NCBI GenBank assembly: GCA_964654945.1
Contig: CAZZLN010000027.1
Location: 1 to 24,073 of the forward strand
Direction: 5' to 3'
Length of the DNA stretch: 24,073 bases
Origin: HGM11788 sp964654945
Lineage (GTDB): Bacteria; Bacillota; Clostridia; Lachnospirales; CAG-274
In this document: positions 1-7,795 of the stretch, in pieces
Layout of the letters: every line of letters starts with the position of its first letter
Position numbering within the stretch: the stretch's first letter is position 1
Notes under the pieces: generated by a model
The model's input: the letters and a program-made list of their open reading frames with translations, nothing else
Database searches by the model: none
Told to the model about the DNA's origin: nothing
Position numbers and translations under genes: made by a program

Positions 1-5
1 TATAT

Positions 6-1862
6 TTATGATGTTTCAGCACTATTTTCAACATTATTAAGACAAGCTCTAAATTCATCACCTGAAATTTTTTCTTTTTCAATAAGAAGATTAGCAACTC
101 TATGAAGCGAATCCATATTTGCAGTTAATATATTCTTTGCCAGATTATATGATTCGGAAATAATTCTCTTGATTTCTTCATCAATTTCTCCTGCAACCTT
201 TTCACCATAATTTCTGCCGTTGTTAATATCTCTGCCTAAGAACACATCGTGTTCCTGTTCACCATATAAAACAGGTCCAAGCTTTTCACTCATACCATAT
301 TTCATAACCATCTGTCTGGCAGCTTTTGTTGCCTGTTCAATATCACCGCTTGCACCCTGAGTATAGTCACCGAAAATTAATTCCTCTGCAACTCTGCCCC
401 CAAAGGTAGCAACAATATTCTGTTCCATTTCTCTTTTAAATCTGAAGGATTTTTCTGTAGGCATAGGCATTGTATAACCTCCTGCCATGCCAACAGGAAT
501 TGTAGAAACTGTATGAACAGGACTTAAATCAGGAAGCTTTTCAAAAAGTATTGCATGACCTGCTTCGTGATAAGCAGTAATTTTTCTTTCCTTATCAGAA
601 ATAACCTTGCTTTTCTTTTCAGTACCAATAGCTACCTTTAAAAAGGCATCCTTTACATTCTGCATTGTAATAACAGACTGATTGTTTCTCGCAGCAAGGA
701 GAGCTGATTCATTTAAGAGATTTTCAAGGTCGGCACCTGTAAATCCCTGAGTAGTCTGGGCAACTTCTTTTAGGTCAACATCAGGACCAATTTTTTTGCC
801 TCTTGCATGAATTTTTAATATTTCTTCTCTGCCCTTTGCATCAGGTGCCCCAACAAGCACCTGTCTGTCAAATCTGCCCGGTCTTAAAAGTGCAGGGTCA
901 AGTATATCAGGCCTGTTAGTAGCAGCCATAATAATTACACCCTCATTTACACCAAAGCCGTCCATTTCAACAAGAAGCTGATTAAGAGTCTGCTCTCTTT
1001 CATCGTGACCGCCTCCAAGACCGGCACCTCTTTTTCGTCCCACAGCATCAATTTCATCTATAAACACAAGACAAGGAGTATTTTTCTTAGCCTGTTCAAA
1101 TAAATCTCTTACTCTTGAAGCACCAACACCAACAAACATCTCAACAAAGTCAGAACCTGAAATGGAAAAGAAAGGTACGCCCGCCTCACCTGCAATAGCT
1201 TTTGCAAGGAGAGTTTTACCTGTACCGGGAGGTCCTACCATAAGTATACCCTTAGGAATTCTTGCACCTAAATCAATGAATTTTTTAGGAGCTTTAAGAA
1301 ACTGTACTATTTCCTCAACTTCTTGTTTTTCTTCTTCAAGACCTGCAACATCATTAAAAGTTTTTTTCTTGTCAGCATTTGTCTGCATCTTAGCACGTGA
1401 CTTGCCAAAGTTCATAACTTTGCCGCCGCCACCGCCTCCCCCTGAAAGGGTCTGCATCATTATAAAAAGAAAAGCAACTATACCTATTACAATAATAATT
1501 GTAAATACAGCAGACATTACATTGCCTGTCTGTGAAGGTGCAACAGTCTTTATATTAACCCCTAAAAGACTTGCCTGATTTGCAATATCCATAAATGATG
1601 ATACACTTGGAAGCTCAATATAATAAGAAGTATTATCCTTTAGCATAATTCTGGCTGAACCCGAATCCACAATTTCAGAATCCTTCTGAATTTCTATATA
1701 ATCAACTGTGCCCGATTTAATCTGAGTTATTAAATCTGTATAGGTGTGCTCAACAGTCTGATTGTTTACTGAACCTGCACTGTTTCTAAGAACAATATAG
1801 CCAATTATTACTGCAAAAATAATAAGATAAAGCCCTATTGTTTTAAGCATATTGTTTTTCAA
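6..1862 (-). CDS. ftsH: ATP-dependent zinc metalloprotease FtsH (first paralogue)
   Basis: Membrane-anchored AAA+ protease that unfolds and degrades membrane and some soluble proteins. From the chosen TTG start (618 aa) I see TM1 at about 7-25, an extracytoplasmic domain, TM2 at about 115-138 followed by a seven-glycine run, Walker A GPPGTGKT (210-217), Walker B LVFIDE, pore motif MFVGVGA, the GGGHDEREQT segment, arginine-finger region LRPGRFDRQ, the zinc site HEAGH (432-436) and the third ligand Asp in GASGDIEQAT (507). The reading frame is open to 1895, but GGAGG near 1870 sits 7 bases before the TTG at 1862, so I prefer that start; the first of the two adjacent TTG codons (1865) is too close. 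A promoter candidate lies at 2010-2038. The length is normal and all catalytic residues are present. A second, divergent FtsH lies at 11998-13863. Confidence 0.97.
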   Translation of the reverse strand: MKNNMLKTIGLYLIIFAVIIGYIVLRNSAGSVNNQTVEHTYTDLITQIKSGTVDYIEIQKDSEIVDSGSARIMLKDNTSYYIELPSVSSFMDIANQASLLGVNIKTVAPSQTGNVMSAVFTIIIVIGIVAFLFIMMQTLSGGGGGGGKVMNFGKSRAKMQTNADKKKTFNDVAGLEEEKQEVEEIVQFLKAPKKFIDLGARIPKGILMVGPPGTGKTLLAKAIAGEAGVPFFSISGSDFVEMFVGVGASRVRDLFEQAKKNTPCLVFIDEIDAVGRKRGAGLGGGHDEREQTLNQLLVEMDGFGVNEGVIIMAATNRPDILDPALLRPGRFDRQVLVGAPDAKGREEILKIHARGKKIGPDVDLKEVAQTTQGFTGADLENLLNESALLAARNNQSVITMQNVKDAFLKVAIGTEKKSKVISDKERKITAYHEAGHAILFEKLPDLSPVHTVSTIPVGMAGGYTMPMPTEKSFRFKREMEQNIVATFGGRVAEELIFGDYTQGASGDIEQATKAARQMVMKYGMSEKLGPVLYGEQEHDVFLGRDINNGRNYGEKVAGEIDEEIKRIISESYNLAKNILTANMDSLHRVANLLIEKEKISGDEFRACLNNVENSAETS

Positions 1863-2009
1863 CAAATTCCCTCCTTTTTGAAAAAACAAATTCAATATAA
1901 AAACTGCACATAGTTTTTATTTGACAGCTTTTCCAAACATTCTTGACTTTTATTTTATGTTTAAAAGTAAGTACTATACCATATGGCATATTTTACTATA
2001 CAATAAGTT

Positions 2010-2038
2010 ATGATAACATATTTAAAATATTAATTCAA
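2010..2038 (-). promoter_or_regulatory. Candidate sigmaA promoter of ftsH
   Basis: On the minus strand, -35 TTGAAT (2038-2033), a 17-bp spacer and -10 TATCAT (2015-2010) point at ftsH and give a leader of about 140 nt. Between it and the gene the octamer GTATAGTA occurs twice, about 22 bp apart, around a central CATATG. That could be a binding site, but this is inference. Confidence 0.5.
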
Positions 2039-2095
2039 TACCAAAAACAAATATTAAACAAATATTAATAATCATTTCAACTTTTATAATTGAAC

Positions 2096-2125
2096 AAAAA
2101 AAGGCACATACTCAAGTATATGCCT
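2096..2125 (-). terminator. Rho-independent terminator after the XRE regulator
   Basis: Read leftward, GGCATATAC, loop TTGA, GTATGTGCC forms a 9-bp stem (one G-U pair), extended by an A-T pair and followed by seven T. It begins 8 bases after the stop codon of the XRE gene and insulates it from ftsH. Confidence 0.88.
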
Positions 2126-2133
2126 AAATTTGA

Positions 2134-2499
2134 TTATTCCATACCGGTATTCATTCTATTCATTGACTTAATAACGGATGTTATAAAAACAACTTCATCA
2201 TCACTAAGAGATGTCGTAAGACTTTCAAGTGCACGTCTTGCTTTTGCAGCCTTAGAATTGTCAATTTCTGCACCTGATTTTGAATTAGTTAAATCCTTTG
2301 TTATTAATTCATCAAGAGTAATTCCAAAGAACTCGGCAATTGACACCATATTTTTGATACTAGTACCTCTCTGACCTCTTTCAATAAGGCCCAAAAAGCC
2401 GGGAGCCATGCCAATAATTTTAGCAAAATCATCAATTGTCAAGCCTCTTAGTTTTCTTTCGTACCTGATATTAGAACCAATAATTTCAGCGTAGTCCAT
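2134..2499 (-). CDS. XRE-family helix-turn-helix transcriptional regulator
   Basis: 121 aa. Residues about 7-65 form a Cro/C1-type HTH: GSNIRYERKLRGLTIDDFAK, then a recognition-helix region around APGFLGLIERGQRG and a closing segment IAEFFGITLDELI. After a polar linker, the C-terminal third (about 88-115, LSDDEVVFITSVIKSM) looks like an amphipathic dimerisation or ligand helix without a recognisable domain. Start ATG is set by AAGGAG 9 bases upstream. It has its own promoter (2564-2592), a short inverted repeat between promoter and ribosome site, and its own terminator, so it is a monocistronic and possibly autoregulated gene. Its target is unknown: no phage or toxin gene is adjacent, so I would not call it a phage repressor. 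Confidence 0.9.
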   Translation of the reverse strand: MDYAEIIGSNIRYERKLRGLTIDDFAKIIGMAPGFLGLIERGQRGTSIKNMVSIAEFFGITLDELITKDLTNSKSGAEIDNSKAAKARRALESLTTSLSDDEVVFITSVIKSMNRMNTGME

Positions 2500-2529
2500 A
2501 ACATAAATCTCCTTTACTTTTAAATTTAA

Positions 2530-2543
2530 TTAGACTTATCTAA
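2530..2543. promoter_or_regulatory. Possible autoregulatory operator of the XRE regulator
   Basis: Inverted repeat TTAGA-CTTA-TCTAA lies between the -10 box and the ribosome site of the XRE gene, a typical place for a small HTH repressor to bind its own promoter. The 5-bp arms are short, so this is suggestive only. Confidence 0.3.
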
Positions 2544-2563
2544 ACCTCACCCTATACATCATT

Positions 2564-2592
2564 AATATAACATATTAGAAAAAACTTTTCAA
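2564..2592 (-). promoter_or_regulatory. sigmaA-type promoter of the XRE regulator
   Basis: On the minus strand, TTGAAA (2592-2587), 17-bp spacer, TATATT (2569-2564), about 65 bases before the ATG at 2499. Hexamers and spacing fit the housekeeping consensus well. Confidence 0.65.
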
Positions 2593-2746
2593 GCACTTTT
2601 TATTCCAAAATATACAAATACAGAAGATTTAAGAAAATCTTAATACATTATATTGTTGTTTATATTATAATAAATATTATTGCATCTGGTCTAAATATTG
2701 TGCATATCCTATATTCTCTAATTTTTCACGGGAGTTTGATACTTGT

Positions 2747-2791
2747 AAAGCAAAAAAATGCTTAAAAGCCGCATAAAGGCTTATTTTTTTT
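2747..2791 (-). terminator. Likely terminator downstream of hisJ (possibly bidirectional)
   Basis: Stem AAGCC / GGCTT with a 7-base loop (2766-2782) is flanked by eight A on one side and T-rich sequence on the other. Read leftward it follows hisJ by about 110 bases; read rightward it ends in ATTTTTTTT. The stem is only 5 bp, so strength is uncertain. This lies in the 399-base gene-free stretch 2500-2898, which otherwise holds the XRE promoter, the operator candidate and a 12-bp tandem repeat. Confidence 0.5.
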
Positions 2792-2798
2792 GTCAAAA

Positions 2799-2822
2799 TA
2801 ACACGTGAATTAACACGTGAAT
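2799..2822. repeat. Two exact tandem copies of a 12-bp unit
   Basis: TAACACGTGAAT occurs twice head to tail with no spacer. Each unit contains the palindrome CACGTG. The repeat lies between the hisJ stop codon and its terminator. No function can be assigned; it could be a protein-binding site or a chance duplication. Confidence 0.7.
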
Positions 2823-2898
2823 AACAATTTACTTTGGTCAGAACTTTTTCTTATGCAAAAATTTTGATTATAGAGTCGGTAGTTTATCTCACATACGA

Positions 2899-3696
2899 TT
2901 AAATCTTAACAAATTCCGGTTTCTGCTCTCTGAATATGCTTACATATTCAAAGCCTGCAGCCTTTATAAGCTCATAAGCATAATCAATATAAGCACCTAC
3001 ACCGCCAACAGTATGACTGTCACTGCCGCAGGTTATAATTTCACCGCCAAGCTCCTTATATCTTCTTAATATTTCAAGGCTTGGATAGGTAGTGTCTATT
3101 CCATAGCGAAAACCTGATGTATTAACCTCTATACCCTTGCTGCGTTTTATAAGCTCCCTTAATATGCTGTCTATAATATCACTGTAATCCTTGTATTCAA
3201 GGGTATTGTCATCATACATACCATATCTTGAAACAAAGTCTAAATGACCGTAAACATTAAAGTTATCACAGGTCAGAATATTTTTATATATTTCTTCAAA
3301 ATATGTGTTATAGGCTTCTTCCTTAGTCTTTGTTGAGAAAAATTTCTTTTGGTCAAAATACAAATCATAGGTTCTTACTCCATGAGATGAGCCTATAATA
3401 AAATCAAAAGGAAATTCCTTGCTGAAAGGATTTATTTTATCTGCCCACTGATTTTCAAGACCTATTTCCACACCAAAAACAATATGTATTCTGTCTTTAT
3501 ATTTTTCTTTGTAATCCATAATCACAGGCATATATTTGTTGTAATCTGTAAAAGGATAGCGTTTGTCAAAATCCACATGGTCAGTAAATGCTATTTCACT
3601 AAGTCCTTTGCTTATTGCTGAAATTATCATATTTTCCATAGGTGCATCACTATCCATAGAAAATGATGAATGAATGTGATAATCTGCTCTGAACAT
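2899..3696 (-). CDS. hisJ: PHP-domain histidinol-phosphatase family protein (HisJ type)
   Basis: 265 aa from the ATG at 3696, preceded by AAAGGGGAA. The frame continues upstream to 3753, but that extension runs into the promoter, so the shorter form is right. PHP-fold metal-dependent phosphoesterase; the family hydrolyses L-histidinol phosphate to histidinol. Visible metal-site motifs are YHIHSSFS (H7, H9), FTDHVDF (D39, H40), GVEIGLE (E77), GSSHGV (H105), a GHLDFVSRYG segment and the C-terminal GSDSHT. Length matches bacterial HisJ. No other histidine genes are near, so the substrate is inferred from family only. Other phosphoesters are possible, since PHP paralogues in Clostridia are often named HisJ by default. 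It is divergent from adhE, with a Rex-like palindrome just upstream. Confidence 0.85.
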   Translation of the reverse strand: MFRADYHIHSSFSMDSDAPMENMIISAISKGLSEIAFTDHVDFDKRYPFTDYNKYMPVIMDYKEKYKDRIHIVFGVEIGLENQWADKINPFSKEFPFDFIIGSSHGVRTYDLYFDQKKFFSTKTKEEAYNTYFEEIYKNILTCDNFNVYGHLDFVSRYGMYDDNTLEYKDYSDIIDSILRELIKRSKGIEVNTSGFRYGIDTTYPSLEILRRYKELGGEIITCGSDSHTVGGVGAYIDYAYELIKAAGFEYVSIFREQKPEFVKI

Positions 3697-3724
3697 TTTT
3701 ATTCCCCTTTTATGTTTTTTATTT

Positions 3725-3753
3725 ATTATAAAATATAATTTATGATAGGTCAA
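3725..3753 (-). promoter_or_regulatory. sigmaA promoter of hisJ
   Basis: Minus strand TTGACC (3753-3748), 17-bp spacer, consensus TATAAT (3730-3725), about 30 bases before the ATG. Its position inside the longer possible reading frame supports the start at 3696. Confidence 0.8.
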
Positions 3754-3766
3754 GGCAATATAAACA

Positions 3767-3796
3767 GCAAAATTGATAAAATTTTAACAATTTTGC
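3767..3796. promoter_or_regulatory. Rex-like operator inside a 30-bp palindrome
   Basis: The core 3773-3790 is TTGATAAAATTTTAACAA, matching 13 of the 14 fixed positions of the Clostridia Rex consensus TTGTTAA-N4-TTAACAA. Flanking GCAAAA and TTTTGC extend it to a 30-bp palindrome with one mismatched pair. It lies 20 bp upstream of the hisJ -35 box and about 170 bp upstream of the adhE -35 box. Because it is near-perfectly symmetric it could also bind another dimeric regulator. Confidence 0.6.
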
Positions 3797-3936
3797 TATG
3801 TAAATAATAATAATAAAACATTGAAATTTAATAAGTATTATAAAATTATTATATAAAATATACAATAAAATCTATGAATTGCATAATAAAACTATAATAA
3901 ACATACAATAAATTCAATAATATATTTAAAACCAAA

Positions 3937-3954
3937 TTGTTAAAAAAATAACAA
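3937..3954. promoter_or_regulatory. Rex-like operator upstream of the adhE promoter
   Basis: TTGTTAAAAAAATAACAA, arms TTGTTA / TAACAA, 13 of 14 consensus positions. It ends 8 bp before the adhE -35 box. The identical 18-mer recurs at 4002-4019. AdhE genes are well-known Rex targets: Rex leaves DNA when NADH rises. Confidence 0.75.
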
Positions 3955-3962
3955 AAAAACTA

Positions 3963-3990
3963 TTGCATTTTTAAAAAACAGTGCTATAAT
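3963..3990 (+). promoter_or_regulatory. sigmaA promoter of adhE
   Basis: TTGCAT (3963-3968), 16-bp spacer, perfect TATAAT (3985-3990), start of transcription expected near 3997. Identical Rex-like palindromes flank it on both sides. The stretch 3697-4045 holds only this promoter, the hisJ promoter and the three Rex-like sites. Confidence 0.8.
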
Positions 3991-4001
3991 ATTATTAAAG
4001 A

Positions 4002-4019
4002 TTGTTAAAAAAATAACAA
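4002..4019. promoter_or_regulatory. Rex-like operator downstream of the adhE promoter
   Basis: Exact copy of the 18-mer at 3937, here at about +5 to +22 of the predicted transcript and just before the ribosome site. Binding here would block RNA polymerase directly. Start-to-start distance from the upstream copy is 65 bp, about six helical turns, so two dimers would face the same side of the DNA. Confidence 0.78.
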
Positions 4020-4045
4020 TTTATATTTGGAAAGGAAGTTTTATT

Positions 4046-6655
4046 ATGAATAATAAAGAAACAAAAACATTGATTATTGACAATGTTGAAGCTCTCTTAT
4101 CTAAAATTAAAACTATGAGAGAAGCTCAGATAAAATTTGCTTCTTACACACAGGAGCAGGTTGACAAAATATTCTTTGAGGCAGCTATGGCAGCTAATAA
4201 AATGAGAATACCTCTTGCCAAAATGGCAGTGAAAGAAACAGGTATGGGTATTGTTGAAGATAAGGTTATTAAAAATCACTATGCTTCAGAATATATTTAC
4301 AATGCCTACAGAAATTCTAAAACCTGTGGTACAATTGAGGAAGATACTGCCTATGGTATTAAAAAGATTGCTGAACCTATAGGTCTTATTGCAGCAGTTA
4401 TACCAACTACAAATCCAACTTCAACTGCTATATTTAAAACACTTATTGCTTTAAAAACAAGAAATGCTATTATTATAAGTCCTCACCCAAGAGCAAAAGA
4501 AAGCACTATTGCAGCAGCAAAGGTTGTTCTTGATGCAGCAGTTAAAGCCGGAGCTCCGGAAGAAATTATTGGCTGGATTGATATTCCATCTCTTGAACTT
4601 ACTAACGAAGTTATGAAAAGTTCAGATATTATTCTTGCAACAGGCGGTCCGGGTATGGTTAAGGCTGCTTATTCTTCAGGCAAACCTGCTCTTGGCGTCG
4701 GTGCAGGAAACACTCCTGTTATTATAGATGATACTGCTGATATTCTTCTTGCCGTAAATTCTATTATTCATTCAAAAACCTTTGACAATGGTATGATTTG
4801 TGCATCTGAACAGTCTGTCACTGTTGTTGGAAATATTTATGATGCAGTCAAAAAAGAATTTATTGACAGAGGCTGTTATATCTTAAAGGCTGATGAGCTT
4901 AACAAGGTTAGAAAAACAATAATAATTAATGGTTCTTTAAATGCAAAGATTGTTGGTCAGAGTGCTTATAAAATTGCACAGCTTTCAGGTGTAAATGTTC
5001 CCGAAAATACCAAAATTTTAATTGGTGAAGTTGAATCAGTTGATATTTCCGAAGAATTTGCCCATGAAAAATTATCTCCTGTGCTTGCTATGTACAAGGC
5101 TGCTGACTTTGATGAGGCTATTGAAAAGGCAGTTCAGCTTGTTGCAGACGGCGGCTATGGTCATACTTCATCACTTTATATTAACACTGCTGAAAAAGAA
5201 AAAATGGCTAAATTTGCAGAAGCTATGAAAACCTGTCGTATACTCATAAACACTCCGTCTTCTCACGGTGGTATAGGTGATTTATATAACTTTAAGCTTA
5301 CTCCATCTCTTACTCTTGGCTGTGGCTCTTGGGGCGGCAACTCAGTGTCAGAAAATGTAGGAATTAAGCATCTTTTAAATATTAAAACAGTTGCAGAGAG
5401 GAGAGAAAATATGCTTTGGTTCAGAGCACCTGAAAAGGTTTATTTTAAAAAAGGCTGTATGCCTGTTGCCCTTGATGAGCTTGGCACTGTAATGGGAAAG
5501 AAAAAGGCATTTATCGTTACAGACAGCTTCTTATATAAAAACGGATATACCAAGCCTATAGCTGATAAGCTTGATGAAATGGGTATAACTTATACTACAT
5601 TCTACAACGTAGCTCCTGACCCTAATCTCGCTTGTGCTAAAGAGGGTGCTAAGCTTATGACATCCTTTGAGCCTGATGTTATTATTGCAATGGGCGGAGG
5701 CTCTGCAATGGATGCAGCCAAAATTATGTGGGTATTATATGAACATCCTGAAGCAGATTTCCTTGATATGGCAATGCGTTTTTCAGATATTAGAAAGAGG
5801 ATATATACTTTCCCTAAAATGGGTGAAAAGGCTTATTTTGTAGCAATTCCGACTTCTTCAGGCACAGGCTCAGAGGTTACTCCTTTTGCTGTTATTACTG
5901 ATGAAAAAACAGGAACTAAATATCCTCTTGCTGACTATGAGCTTTTGCCTGATATGGCTATTATTGATGCTGATAATATGAAAGACCAGCCAAAGGGACT
6001 TACCTCTGCAAGCGGTATAGATGCCCTTACTCATGCTCTTGAAGCTTATGCTTCAGTTATGGCTACAGACTATACTGACGGTCTTGCATTAAAGGCTATG
6101 AAGCTTATATTCAAATATCTTCCTGATGCCTATGATAAAGGCTCACTTGATATGAAAGCAAGAGAAGAAATGGCAAATGCTTCAACCCTTGCAGGTATGG
6201 CTTTTGCAAATGCTTTTTTAGGTGTTTGTCATTCACTTGCCCACAAGCTTGGTGCTTTTCACCATCTGCCACATGGTGTTGCAAATGCACTTCTTATTAC
6301 AGAGGTTATGAGATATAATGCTTCACCTGTTCCAACAAAGATGGGTACATTCCCTCAGTATGAATATCCTCATACTCTTGAAAGATATGTTGAATGTGCT
6401 AACTTCTGCGGTATATCAGGAAACAGTGATGAAGAAACTCTCGATAATTTTATTGCTGCAATTGAAGATTTAAAGGCAAAGGTAGGTATTAAGAAAACTA
6501 TCAAAGATTATGGTGTTGATGAAAAGTACTTCCTTGAAACTCTTGATGATATGGTTGAACAGGCATTTGATGACCAATGCACAGGTGCTAATCCGAGATA
6601 CCCTCTTATGAGTGAAATTAAGGAAATGTATTTAAAAGCATATTATGGTAAATAA
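4046..6655 (+). CDS. adhE: Bifunctional aldehyde-alcohol dehydrogenase AdhE
   Basis: 869 aa, the usual AdhE length. It converts acetyl-CoA to acetaldehyde and then ethanol, oxidising two NADH; AdhE typically assembles into spirosome filaments in the cytosol. The N-terminal CoA-acylating aldehyde dehydrogenase domain (about 1-430) shows GVGAGNTPV (217-225) and catalytic Cys252 in GMICASEQ. The C-terminal iron-dependent alcohol dehydrogenase (about 450-869) shows the nucleotide-binding GGGSAMDAAK, TSSGTGSEVTP and the iron-ligand region including ALTHALEAY and HSLAHKLGAFHHLPHG. Start ATG follows AAAGGAAG by 7 bases. No terminator separates it from the kinase gene 15 bases downstream. The Rex-like sites suggest induction when NADH accumulates. 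Confidence 0.97.
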   Translation: MNNKETKTLIIDNVEALLSKIKTMREAQIKFASYTQEQVDKIFFEAAMAANKMRIPLAKMAVKETGMGIVEDKVIKNHYASEYIYNAYRNSKTCGTIEEDTAYGIKKIAEPIGLIAAVIPTTNPTSTAIFKTLIALKTRNAIIISPHPRAKESTIAAAKVVLDAAVKAGAPEEIIGWIDIPSLELTNEVMKSSDIILATGGPGMVKAAYSSGKPALGVGAGNTPVIIDDTADILLAVNSIIHSKTFDNGMICASEQSVTVVGNIYDAVKKEFIDRGCYILKADELNKVRKTIIINGSLNAKIVGQSAYKIAQLSGVNVPENTKILIGEVESVDISEEFAHEKLSPVLAMYKAADFDEAIEKAVQLVADGGYGHTSSLYINTAEKEKMAKFAEAMKTCRILINTPSSHGGIGDLYNFKLTPSLTLGCGSWGGNSVSENVGIKHLLNIKTVAERRENMLWFRAPEKVYFKKGCMPVALDELGTVMGKKKAFIVTDSFLYKNGYTKPIADKLDEMGITYTTFYNVAPDPNLACAKEGAKLMTSFEPDVIIAMGGGSAMDAAKIMWVLYEHPEADFLDMAMRFSDIRKRIYTFPKMGEKAYFVAIPTSSGTGSEVTPFAVITDEKTGTKYPLADYELLPDMAIIDADNMKDQPKGLTSASGIDALTHALEAYASVMATDYTDGLALKAMKLIFKYLPDAYDKGSLDMKAREEMANASTLAGMAFANAFLGVCHSLAHKLGAFHHLPHGVANALLITEVMRYNASPVPTKMGTFPQYEYPHTLERYVECANFCGISGNSDEETLDNFIAAIEDLKAKVGIKKTIKDYGVDEKYFLETLDDMVEQAFDDQCTGANPRYPLMSEIKEMYLKAYYGK

Positions 6656-6670
6656 AAGGAGGCTTATACT

Positions 6671-7420
6671 ATGCAGATTGACAAAATTCTGGCTGAAAGA
6701 AAGCACAAAAAAATATACAAATCAGGAAACTATGTTGTAAAGGAATTTGACAAGGAATTTAAAAAATCAGATATATTAAACGAGGCACTTAATCAGGCAA
6801 GAGTTGAAGAAACCGGTCTTAGAATACCTCAGCTTATAGAAGTTGCAAAGTCTGATGATAAATGGTGTATTGTTCTTGAACACATTGACGGAAGAACTCT
6901 TGCCGATATTATGAAAGAGGACAGAGCTAATCTTGACAAATATATGGAAAAATTTGTCGATATTCAGCTTGAAATTCATTCAAAAAAATCACCTCTTTTA
7001 AACAAGCTTAAAGACAAAATGAACAGAAAAATAAGTGAAACAAATCTTGATGCTACAACAAGATATGAGCTTCACACAAGGTTAGAGAGTATGCCTAAAC
7101 ACAATAAGGTGTGCCACGGTGACTTTAACCCAAGCAACATTATTATTTCTCCGGAGGGTAATTATTACGTAATTGACTGGTCACACGCTACTCAAGGCAA
7201 TGCAAGTGCCGATGCTGCAAGGACATATCTGCTTTTCTCTCTTGAGGGTGACAGTGAAGCCGCTGAAATGTATATGAATAAATTCTGCAAAAAGAGTGAT
7301 ACTGCCAAACAGTATGTTCAGCAGTGGCTCCCTATTGTAGCTGCATCTCAAAGTGTTAAGGGCAATGAAACAGAAAGAGAATTTCTTATGAGATGGATAG
7401 ATGTAGTTGATTATGAATAA
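6671..7420 (+). CDS. Aminoglycoside phosphotransferase/choline-kinase-fold small-molecule kinase
   Basis: 249 aa. Kinase-like fold: likely ATP-binding Lys24 (VVKEF), a hinge region VLEHIDGRTL, the catalytic loop HGDFNPSNI (Asp151, Asn156) and the metal-binding Asp169 in YVIDWSHA. This is the APH/choline-kinase/fructosamine-kinase superfamily, which phosphorylates hydroxyl groups of small molecules. The sequence does not name the substrate, and antibiotic resistance should not be assumed. AAAAGGAGG lies 8 bases before the ATG and the gap to adhE is 15 bases, so it is almost certainly on the adhE transcript and under the same Rex-type control. A bidirectional terminator follows. Confidence 0.9.
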   Translation: MQIDKILAERKHKKIYKSGNYVVKEFDKEFKKSDILNEALNQARVEETGLRIPQLIEVAKSDDKWCIVLEHIDGRTLADIMKEDRANLDKYMEKFVDIQLEIHSKKSPLLNKLKDKMNRKISETNLDATTRYELHTRLESMPKHNKVCHGDFNPSNIIISPEGNYYVIDWSHATQGNASADAARTYLLFSLEGDSEAAEMYMNKFCKKSDTAKQYVQQWLPIVAASQSVKGNETEREFLMRWIDVVDYE

Positions 7421-7426
7421 AATAAC

Positions 7427-7454
7427 GGGCGGAATTAACCGCCCTTATTTTTTT
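7427..7454 (+). terminator. Bidirectional terminator between converging genes
   Basis: GGGCGG, loop AATTAA, CCGCCC, then TTATTTTTTT. It starts 6 bases after the kinase stop codon. The stop codon of the converging C_GCAxxG_C_C gene (7447-7445) is inside the T-tract. The minus-strand T-run (TTATTTTATT) is weaker. Confidence 0.92.
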
Positions 7455-7795
7455 AGAACTTCCTCTAAAATATCACAAGCATTTTCAATTATTTTTTCGC
7501 AGTTATCTTCTCTTATTTTGCCACAGTTTATATTTCCCATTTTTTGTGCAAAACTATCTGTCATACACATTCTTCTGTGAGATACATCTTCGGGATACAT
7601 AAATGAAATTATCATAACACAGGCTACAAGCACACTGCATATTCCTCCTGTGCCAAATCCGTTATATACTCCTCTGCACATTTCAATACATTCCTTTGGC
7701 AATGTTAAATTATATTTATGATTACATGCCAGAAGAATACACTGTGAGCAGTTAAAGCCTTTATAATAGTATTCTAAAGCTATGTCTTTAAGCAT
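7445..7795 (-). CDS. C_GCAxxG_C_C family Cys-rich protein
   Basis: 116 aa with eleven cysteines. It matches the redox-associated C_GCAxxG_C_C family: an N-terminal helix YYKGFNCSQCILLAC, the central glycine-rich motif GFGTGGICSVLVACVM (Cys53, Cys59) and C-terminal conserved cysteines around NCGKI, DNCEKII and ENACDIL. Family members are predicted cytosolic metal- or cluster-binding proteins, often encoded near oxidoreductases; the biochemical role is not established. The start ATG is preceded by AAGGGGG and seven T. The ribosome site is the 3' arm of the guaB terminator, so expression probably depends on its own embedded promoter (7819-7847). Confidence 0.87.
   Translation of the reverse strand: MLKDIALEYYYKGFNCSQCILLACNHKYNLTLPKECIEMCRGVYNGFGTGGICSVLVACVMIISFMYPEDVSHRRMCMTDSFAQKMGNINCGKIREDNCEKIIENACDILEEVLKK

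Noticed and set aside
2134..2499. XRE regulator as part of a prophage or toxin-antitoxin pair
   Set aside because: No integrase, phage structural gene or toxin-like partner within the window; it stands alone with its own promoter and terminator.
2680..2850. Minus-strand frame of 57 codons without a stop, ending in a protein-like string (KLENIGYAQYLDQMQ)
   Set aside because: No ATG or ribosome site, it runs through a hairpin that looks like the hisJ terminator, and open frames of this size are expected occasionally. A remnant of a lost gene is possible but not supported.
3697..3753. N-terminal extension of the HisJ-type protein by 19 residues
   Set aside because: The segment contains the hisJ promoter (TTGACC-17-TATAAT) and lacks a ribosome site; the ATG at 3696 has a good one.
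6671..7420. Reading the APH-fold gene as an aminoglycoside resistance gene
   Set aside because: Only the general kinase motifs are present, and the context is fermentation; no resistance cassette or mobile element is nearby.
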